The notes below the pieces were generated by a model. The model was given only the letters and a program-made list of their open reading frames with translations. It searched no databases and was not told where the DNA came from. The position numbers and the translations under genes were made by a program. Shown here piece by piece: positions 32,745 through 38,775 of a DNA stretch of 38,775 nucleotides. The stretch is from Burkholderiales bacterium Ga0077543 (GTDB lineage: Bacteria > Pseudomonadota > Gammaproteobacteria > Burkholderiales > Burkholderiaceae_C): assembly GCA_001464055.1 (NCBI GenBank), contig LNET01000024.1:1-38775 (forward strand), given 5' to 3'. Position 1 is the stretch's first letter; each line of letters begins with the position of its first letter.

Positions 32745-35700
32745 TTGAAATCTCCGCCAGCCCCAGCCCTTGCTGCGCCCCGCGCCACCGGCTTCAGCCA
32801 TCACGCCCAAATGGTCGCACGCATGTGCGTCCTCGTTCTTTGCTGCGGGCTTCTCGTGCATCTGGGCGCGATGGTCCTGCCGATGTTGCCGCCCTGGGCC
32901 GGTCTCGCCCTGCCGGCTGGCGTCGGGCTTGCCGCGGCAGTGCGTTGGGGCAGCCCCATGGTGGCACCCTGCGCCGCTGGGGTGGCTGGCGGCCTGGTCC
33001 TGCTGGGTCAGCCAGCGGCCTCGGCCTTGGGGCTGGCCGCGGCCCTCGCGGCGAGCCAGCTTGCCACCAGCTGGTGCCTGCAGCGGCTTGCATTTGACCC
33101 GCGCCTGGACCGGCCGCACGACCTCGGCTGGCTGGCCGCTGGGGCCCTGGTGGTTCTGGCGCCGCTGGGCACGGCACTTGTCCTGGCCTTGGGACTGGAC
33201 GGCGATGGCCACCTCGCGGCAATGGGTCCCGCCTGGTTGACAGGGTGGCTGGCGCTGGGCTGGGCTGGGCTGGCCAGCGCACTTTTTGTACTGACGCTCG
33301 ACCGTCGTACGCTTTACCCCCTGCAAGCTTCAGTACCCTGGCTGGAACCCCTTGCGGCCCTGCTGGGGGTGTTCGGCCTTTGGGGCGCGATGGCCTGGCT
33401 TGGCAGCGTGCCAGGCGCCGACAAGGCCCTGCCCTTCCTGCCCTGGCTGGCCGTTGCGGCGCTGGTCTTGCGCGGCCATGGCGCCATGGCCAGCGGCGCG
33501 CTGATCGGCGCCCTGTTGATCATGGCAGGCTCGCTGGCACCTGGCACAGACGAGCCCACGACGGCTGGCGATGTCGCCGCCCTGGCCGCTTGGCTGGCCA
33601 GCAGCATGACGCTGGTGGTGGGTCTGCAAGCGGCCCTGGTGCATTGGCGCGGCCGATCGAAGCGTTGGGAATGGGCACTCGACGCCACCCGGCTGGGCGT
33701 GGCCGACTGGCGCGCCGGCGATGCCGAAGGATTCGTATCCGTTGCTTGGCGAACCCTGTCGAACCATGTCGACCCGTCGTGGCACCCGCAGGACTGGGTG
33801 CGGCAGACGCATCCTGAAGACCGGCCGACACTGGAGGCCGCCATGCACAGCCTGGCGCAGGGGCAGGCAGGCCGCCAGCAGTTCGAGCTGCGCCTGCCCG
33901 ACGGCGACGGCTGGCGCTGGGTCGAGACGACGCTGCTGGTCATCGAACGCGACGGCGAAGGGCGGCCGACCCGCTTTCTGGCGACCCTGGCCGACGTGCA
34001 GGAACGGCGCGAAGCGCTGGAGCGCAAGCGCATGTCGGCCAGCCTCTTCCAGCACTTGCACGAAGGCCTGCTCATCACCGACGCGGATCAGCGCGCGCTG
34101 GACGTGAACCCGGCCTACACGCAGATCCTGGGCGTGTCCCGGGAAGAACTGCTGGGCACCGTGCCTTCTCTGCTGCGCCCGACGCCGGCCGACCCCATTG
34201 CACGGCAGCAACGCGCTGCCATGTGGGCCAGCCTCAGCGAGACCGGCAGCTGGCGTGGCGAACTGATCGAGCGTCGGCGCAGCGGCGAACTCTGCACGCT
34301 CCAGGCCACGATCTCGACCGTGCCCGGCCCGACCCGCGACATGCGCTACCACGTGCTGGTGATCAGCGACATCACCGAACAACGCGTGCAACGCGAGCAG
34401 CTCGAACGCCAGGCCCATTTCGATGAACTCACCCGGCTGCCCAATCGGGCCCGGCTTTCGCAGCTGCTCGACGACGCGATGAAGGCCGCTGACCGCGACG
34501 GCTATCTTCTGGCGGTGTGCTACCTGGACCTGGACCGTTTCAAGCCCGTCAACGACCAGTACGGCCACGCCGCGGGCGACCGACTGCTGGCAGAACTGGC
34601 CGGCAGGCTGCGCAGCGCGCTGCGCAGTCGCGAGCACTGGGTCGATTCGGCAGCGCGCCTGGGCGGTGACGAATTTGTATTGCTGCTGCGCGCCGGTACC
34701 CTCGAAGAAGCCCGCATGGCCGTCGAGCGCGTGCTGCGTGTCGTTGCCCTGCCCTATGTCATCGACCCGTCCGTCGACCCTGTGCGAGTCACGGCCAGCA
34801 TGGGTGCCACGGTCTACCCCATCGACCGCAGCGACGCCGACACCCTGCTGCGCCATGCAGACCACGCGATGTACGGCGCCAAGCAGGCTGGTCGAAATGG
34901 CTACCTGTTCTTCGACCCCGAACACCGCCGGCGGACCGAGGCCCGGGTGATGGCCATCGGCCGCGTCCAGGAAGCGCTGGACCAGAGCGAATTCGTGCTC
35001 CACTACCAGCCCAAGGTGGACATGCGCACCGGCCGTGTCATGGGCTGCGAGGCGCTGCTGCGTTGGGAGCATCCGCAACAGGGCCTGATCGCACCGCTGC
35101 AGTTTCTGCCGCTCATCGCCAATACCGGGCTGTCATCGCGCATCGGTGACTGGGTGCTCTCCCAGGCCCTGGAGCACCTGTCGCAATGGCGGCGCAGCGG
35201 TCTGGACATCACCGTCAGCGTCAATATCTCGGCACGCCACCTGCAAGAACCCGACTTTGCCCAGCGCCTGTCCGAACTGCTGGCGCGACACAAGGAACCA
35301 TTGGCAGCGCATCTCGAACTCGAAATGCTCGAGACCGAAGCCCATGCCGACATCGAAGCCACCTCGGCGCTGGTGGCACGTTGCCAGGCGGTGGGCGTGC
35401 GGTTTGCGTTGGACGATTTCGGCACCGGCTATTCGACACTGGCCTATCTGAAGCGCTTGCCGGTGGACGTTCTGAAGATCGACCAGTCGTTTGTGCACCA
35501 GATGCTCGACGACAGCCAGGACCGCGCCATCGTCGAAGGCGTGATCGGACTGGCCCGCACCTTCGGTTGCGTGGTGGTGGCCGAAGGTGTGGAGTCGCCA
35601 GCACAAGCTCGGGCCCTGCTCGAAATGGGCTGCGAGATCGGCCAGGGCACAGGCATTGCGACGCCCATGCCGGCCGACCAGGTGGCCGCCTGGGTGCGCG

Positions 35701-35780
35701 ACTACCGGGGCATGTTCGCCCTGGCCAGCACCGAAGCGTCCCTGGCACACTTGCCGCTGAAGCTGACACCGGGCCGGTAG
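32745..35780 (+). CDS. Membrane-bound PAS-GGDEF-EAL cyclic-di-GMP protein
   Basis: About 1,011 residues. Residues 20-300 hold about eight hydrophobic helices, a MASE-like membrane sensor. Two PAS regions follow (about 310-425 and 430-550; the second ends VISDITEQR). The GGDEF domain has FDELTRLPNR, DLDRFKPVND and LGGDEF (640-644), so diguanylate cyclase residues are present; the inhibitory I-site that should read RxxD reads HWVD, so product inhibition may be lost. The EAL domain has CEALLRWEH (768-776), NISARHLQ, DDFGTGYS (890-897), KIDQSFV and EGVE, so phosphodiesterase residues are also present. Either activity may dominate. TTG 32745 has GAAG upstream; GTG 32691 is an alternative. dnaG starts 10 bases after its stop. 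Confidence 0.92.
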   Translation: MKSPPAPALAAPRATGFSHHAQMVARMCVLVLCCGLLVHLGAMVLPMLPPWAGLALPAGVGLAAAVRWGSPMVAPCAAGVAGGLVLLGQPAASALGLAAALAASQLATSWCLQRLAFDPRLDRPHDLGWLAAGALVVLAPLGTALVLALGLDGDGHLAAMGPAWLTGWLALGWAGLASALFVLTLDRRTLYPLQASVPWLEPLAALLGVFGLWGAMAWLGSVPGADKALPFLPWLAVAALVLRGHGAMASGALIGALLIMAGSLAPGTDEPTTAGDVAALAAWLASSMTLVVGLQAALVHWRGRSKRWEWALDATRLGVADWRAGDAEGFVSVAWRTLSNHVDPSWHPQDWVRQTHPEDRPTLEAAMHSLAQGQAGRQQFELRLPDGDGWRWVETTLLVIERDGEGRPTRFLATLADVQERREALERKRMSASLFQHLHEGLLITDADQRALDVNPAYTQILGVSREELLGTVPSLLRPTPADPIARQQRAAMWASLSETGSWRGELIERRRSGELCTLQATISTVPGPTRDMRYHVLVISDITEQRVQREQLERQAHFDELTRLPNRARLSQLLDDAMKAADRDGYLLAVCYLDLDRFKPVNDQYGHAAGDRLLAELAGRLRSALRSREHWVDSAARLGGDEFVLLLRAGTLEEARMAVERVLRVVALPYVIDPSVDPVRVTASMGATVYPIDRSDADTLLRHADHAMYGAKQAGRNGYLFFDPEHRRRTEARVMAIGRVQEALDQSEFVLHYQPKVDMRTGRVMGCEALLRWEHPQQGLIAPLQFLPLIANTGLSSRIGDWVLSQALEHLSQWRRSGLDITVSVNISARHLQEPDFAQRLSELLARHKEPLAAHLELEMLETEAHADIEATSALVARCQAVGVRFALDDFGTGYSTLAYLKRLPVDVLKIDQSFVHQMLDDSQDRAIVEGVIGLARTFGCVVVAEGVESPAQARALLEMGCEIGQGTGIATPMPADQVAAWVRDYRGMFALASTEASLAHLPLKLTPGR

Positions 35781-35790
35781 TCCCAACGCG

Positions 35791-37614
35791 GTGATTCCAG
35801 CCGGCTTCCTGCAGGACCTCTTGTCCCGCGTCGACATCGTCGACGTCGTCGGCAGGCACGTCGAACTCAAGCGCGGTGGCGCGAACCTGATGGGGCTATG
35901 CCCCTTTCACGCCGAGAAGTCCCCGAGTTTTTCGGTCAGCCCATCCAAGCAGTTCTATCACTGCTTCGGATGCGGGGCCAGTGGCGACGCCATCCGCTTC
36001 CTGACCGAACACCTGGGCCTGAGCTTCGTCGAAGCCGTGCGCGACCTGGCGCAGGGCGCGGGCCTGCAGGTGCCCGAGGAACAGGTCAGCCCGGACGAGC
36101 GCCAGCGCCGCGACACGCTGCGCGAGCGTCGCAAGACCCTGGGCGAAGTGCTGGCCCAGGCCGCAGGCTTCTACCGTGCCCAGCTGAAGGCCAGCCCGCG
36201 CGCGGTGCAGTACTTCAAGCGGCGCGGGCTGACTGGAGCGATCGCCGCTCGCTTCGGCCTGGGATATGCCCCTCCTGGCTGGAAGAACCTGGCTGGTGTC
36301 TTCCCGCGCTACGACGACCCGGCGCTCGAGGAAGCCGGCCTGGTGCGCCTGCGCGAAGCCGATGCCGGCCATGAACCCGAAACCGATGCCCGCACAGCGG
36401 AGAGCAGCCGCTACGACTGGTTCCGCGACCGGGTCATGTTTCCGATCCGCGCCGTCTCGGGCGAAGTCATCGGTTTTGGTGGCCGCGTGCTGGACGACAG
36501 CAAGCCGAAGTACATGAATTCGCCAGAGACACCCGTCTTCAGCAAAGGGCGGGAACTCTATGGCCTCTTCGAGGCGCGCCAGGCCTTGCGAGACAAGGGT
36601 TACGCGCTCGTGGTCGAAGGCTACATGGACGTCGTGGCACTCGCGCAGTCGGGATTTCCGAACGCGGTCGCCACGCTCGGTACGGCTTGCACCGCCGACC
36701 ATGTGCAGAAGCTCTTTCGCTTCACCGACGCCGTGGTCTTCAGCTTCGACGGCGACAGCGCTGGCCGGCGGGCGGCCGGGCGGGCACTCGAAGCCGCCCT
36801 GCCCCATGCCACCGACCTGCGCAGCGTGCGCTTCCTGTTTCTTCCACCTGAGCACGACCCCGACAGCTTCGTTCGCGAACTCGGCCCGGCCGCCTTCGAG
36901 CACCAGGTAACGCAAGCCGTGCCGCTGTCGCGGCAGCTCATCGAACAAGCCAGCGAGGGCGCCGACCTGGAGACGGCAGAGGGCCGTGCCCGATTGCTGG
37001 CGCAGGCCAAACCGCTGTGGACCTTGCTGCCCGACGGCGCGCTCAAGCGCCAGATGCTGCCGGAACTGGCGCGAAGTGGTGGCCTCGGGATCGACGATCT
37101 GGCCAGCCTGTGGGGCACCGGGCAACCCAGGGCCCGCCCGTCACAGGGGCCGGTTCGCCTGCTGCGCAAAGGCCAGGTTCGCGTGGCACCGGCCGGGCCG
37201 GCCGACGTGGCAGTGCGCCTGCTGCTGCAGCATTCCGACTGGTGGGATCAGCTGACTCAGGACGATCAGGAACTGCTGCATGGCCTGGGCGGCACCCATG
37301 GACAGGTCGTCCAGTGGCTCGAGCAGCAGTTGGTCAACGAAGGATGCATGACCTGGTCTGCACTCAGTGACGCCATGACGGAGCAAGCCTGGGCAGAGCA
37401 GGCCAAGGCCTGGGTGCAGGCAGGTCTGGGCGACCATGAATACAGGTTCGACGGGCTGCAGCGCACCATTGCCAGCCTGTGGCTGGAAGTTCTGCGGCAG
37501 GAAGCGCAGGCCATCGTGATGGCCTCACCGTCGACCGACGAATTGCGGCGCTACCGCGAAATCATGGAACTCATTGCGACATTGAAGGCCCCGCCGCAGG
37601 CGCCAGGCCCGTAG
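35791..37614 (+). CDS. dnaG: DNA primase
   Basis: A 607-residue primase of usual size. The zinc-binding domain has C37, H40, C58 and C61 (CPFH and CFGC). The RNA polymerase core has DWFRDRVMFPI and IGFGGRVLDD, followed by the Toprim motifs VVEGYMDVVAL and FSFDGDSAGR. The C-terminal part (about 440-600) is the DnaB-binding helical domain. It makes RNA primers at the fork. The start is GTG 35791, which aligns with the usual M-I-P-x-x-F-[IL]-x-x-[LV] primase N-terminus. Upstream one would expect rpsU or a yqeY-type gene; here it is the GGDEF-EAL gene, only 10 bases away. rpoD follows. Confidence 0.97.
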   Translation: MIPAGFLQDLLSRVDIVDVVGRHVELKRGGANLMGLCPFHAEKSPSFSVSPSKQFYHCFGCGASGDAIRFLTEHLGLSFVEAVRDLAQGAGLQVPEEQVSPDERQRRDTLRERRKTLGEVLAQAAGFYRAQLKASPRAVQYFKRRGLTGAIAARFGLGYAPPGWKNLAGVFPRYDDPALEEAGLVRLREADAGHEPETDARTAESSRYDWFRDRVMFPIRAVSGEVIGFGGRVLDDSKPKYMNSPETPVFSKGRELYGLFEARQALRDKGYALVVEGYMDVVALAQSGFPNAVATLGTACTADHVQKLFRFTDAVVFSFDGDSAGRRAAGRALEAALPHATDLRSVRFLFLPPEHDPDSFVRELGPAAFEHQVTQAVPLSRQLIEQASEGADLETAEGRARLLAQAKPLWTLLPDGALKRQMLPELARSGGLGIDDLASLWGTGQPRARPSQGPVRLLRKGQVRVAPAGPADVAVRLLLQHSDWWDQLTQDDQELLHGLGGTHGQVVQWLEQQLVNEGCMTWSALSDAMTEQAWAEQAKAWVQAGLGDHEYRFDGLQRTIASLWLEVLRQEAQAIVMASPSTDELRRYREIMELIATLKAPPQAPGP

Positions 37615-37642
37615 GGGTGTCAGCGCATTTTGTTCGTCGCGG

Positions 37643-37900
37643 TATAATTGTAGGCTTGCTACAGGAACCTCAGGTCAATGCCCGAACCGGGCCAGGCGGC
37701 AGGCGCCTGACGTGTTGCACCACCCGAGCGCATGTTTTCAAACCAACGCTCGAGCCATACGGCCGCAGCACCGCTGGGCACTGCAGCACCCGACCCGAAG
37801 CTGCCGACCCCCGATGACTCGGGTTTCCCGTGAATCCCTCCAAGCCGACCGCATCTGCTCCACAGGTGCCAGGTTCGACCGTACCGACTGAAGGACCCGC
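37643..37900 (+). promoter_or_regulatory. rpoD promoter and long 5' leader
   Basis: TATAAT at 37643-37648 is a perfect -10 box; a -35 is unclear (TGTCAG at 37618-37623, spacer 19). Transcription starting near 37655 would give a leader of about 245 bases. The leader holds the palindrome CAGGCGCCTG (37700-37709) and a hairpin CCCGA-TGAC-TCGGG followed by TTT (37810-37826), which looks like a weak attenuator. No tRNA, riboswitch or small gene was recognised. AAGGA precedes the rpoD ATG. Confidence 0.65.
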
Positions 37901-38775
37901 ATGACCGCCAAGAAGCCTGCCGCTGCCCCTGCCCCCGCCACCAAGCTCGCGAAAGCATCAGCGGCCGAAACGCCGCAACGGGCGGCCAAGCCGAAGGCGG
38001 ACGCCAAGGCCGAGGCACGCAACACCAAGGCCGAGGCGAAGGCGCCGGCCAAGACGGCAGCGAAAGAAGCCAAGCCCACGGGCAAGGCCGCGGCGAAGGC
38101 GGCTCCTGATGCGAAGCCAGGAAAGCCTGCGGCTGGCAAGAAGATCGAGCCTGCGAAGAAAGCCCAGATCGTCGAGGACGAAGACCTGACCGACGTCGAG
38201 TCCGACATCGAAGGCGAGCCCGAGGCGGAAGTCGAAGCCGTTGTCGACGCCGGCACCGAGGGCGAAAAGGTCGAGAAGGTCAAGCCGCTGCGGATGAAGG
38301 TCAGTCGCGCCAAGGAACGCGCACTGATGCGCGAGTTCGGCCTGGAAGAGACCACGCTGACCGAGGAAGAAGCAGCCAAGCGGCGCCAGGAACTGAAGAC
38401 GCTCATCAAGATGGGCAAGACGCGTGGCTTCCTCACCCATCAGGAAATCAACGACCACCTGCCCGAGAAGCTGATCAACGAGGAGATCCTCGAAGCCATC
38501 ATCAGCATGCTCAACGACATGGGCATTGCGGTCTACGAGCAAGCCCCCGACGCCGCCACCCTGCTGGTGGCCGGTGGCGGCGCCACCACTGCCACGGAAG
38601 AAGAAGCCGAGGAAGCTGCCGAAGCCGCGCTGTCCACCGTCGACAGCGAGTTCGGCCGCACCACGGACCCGGTGCGCATGTACATGCGCGAGATGGGCAC
38701 GGTCGAACTGCTGACGCGTGAAGGCGAGATCGAGATCGCCAAGCGAATCGAAGGCGGTCTTCAGGCCATGATGCT
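37901..38775 (+). CDS. rpoD: RNA polymerase sigma-70 factor RpoD, N-terminal part (3' end outside window)
   Basis: The first 291 codons of the primary sigma factor. Residues 1-85 are an extended lysine/alanine/proline-rich tail (repeats of the AKA, PAKK and KAEAK kind), seen in several Burkholderiales RpoD proteins and probably disordered. Then come an acidic linker and region 1.1 (LKTLIKMGKTRGFLTHQEIN, about 166-185, through LNDMGIAVYE). An acidic, alanine-rich spacer leads to region 1.2 (DPVRMYMREMGTVELLTREGE, about 257-277). Core-binding region 2 and the rest lie beyond 38775. ATG 37901 has AAGGA 5 bases upstream. It follows dnaG as in the macromolecular-synthesis operon but has its own promoter. 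Confidence 0.97.
   Translation, partial: MTAKKPAAAPAPATKLAKASAAETPQRAAKPKADAKAEARNTKAEAKAPAKTAAKEAKPTGKAAAKAAPDAKPGKPAAGKKIEPAKKAQIVEDEDLTDVESDIEGEPEAEVEAVVDAGTEGEKVEKVKPLRMKVSRAKERALMREFGLEETTLTEEEAAKRRQELKTLIKMGKTRGFLTHQEINDHLPEKLINEEILEAIISMLNDMGIAVYEQAPDAATLLVAGGGATTATEEEAEEAAEAALSTVDSEFGRTTDPVRMYMREMGTVELLTREGEIEIAKRIEGGLQAMM

Noticed and set aside
1..38775. Insertion sequences, tRNA genes, CRISPR arrays and phage genes
   Set aside because: I looked for transposase motifs, regularly spaced repeats and tRNA-like cloverleaf ends and saw none that hold up.

Overview
The window comes from a high-GC (roughly two-thirds GC) Gram-negative bacterium, most probably a betaproteobacterium of the order Burkholderiales. 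The signs are the dnaX-ybaB-recR cluster, a dnaG-rpoD pair with a lysine/alanine-rich RpoD N-terminus, a YggX protein, a short H-NS-family protein, a small 4.5S-type SRP RNA and a porin tail of betaproteobacterial type. Genus cannot be fixed from this sequence alone.

Region 1 (1-3549) is a frayed border zone. It holds the 3' end of an IclR-family regulator, two unrecognised genes (1206-1766 and 1895-2578), a possible porin C-terminal scrap (about 1790-1858) and a decayed LuxR-type helix-turn-helix (2657-2857), separated by non-coding DNA.

Region 2 (3550-20792) is the centre of interest: one locus that appears to encode every pathway-specific enzyme of the 3-hydroxypropionate bi-cycle (Fuchs-Holo cycle) of CO2 fixation, best known from Chloroflexus. 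A seven-gene leftward operon runs smtA (18747) - smtB - mct - mcl - mch - pcs - mcr (3550). meh is divergent at 18890-19747, followed by a LysR regulator of the CbbR type. Mcr reduces malonyl-CoA to 3-hydroxypropionate and Pcs converts that to propionyl-CoA. SmtA/SmtB pass CoA from succinyl-CoA to malate, and Mcl cleaves malyl-CoA to acetyl-CoA and glyoxylate. Mcl, Mch, Mct and Meh then turn glyoxylate plus propionyl-CoA into pyruvate plus acetyl-CoA. Acetyl-/propionyl-CoA carboxylase, methylmalonyl-CoA epimerase and mutase, succinate dehydrogenase and fumarase are not in the window and would have to come from elsewhere. The catalytic motifs I could check in the eight enzymes are intact, and the cluster reads as functional.

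Region 3 (20799-38775) is mostly ordinary chromosome: recR, ybaB and dnaX in an overlapping operon, a PurM-like protein, the SRP RNA gene, an iron-type periplasmic binding protein with a Fur-like site, hrpA, a VOC protein, argA, yggX, an H-NS-family gene with a clear terminator, a large PAS-GGDEF-EAL membrane protein, dnaG, and the first 291 codons of rpoD. I found no insertion sequence, tRNA, CRISPR array or phage gene.
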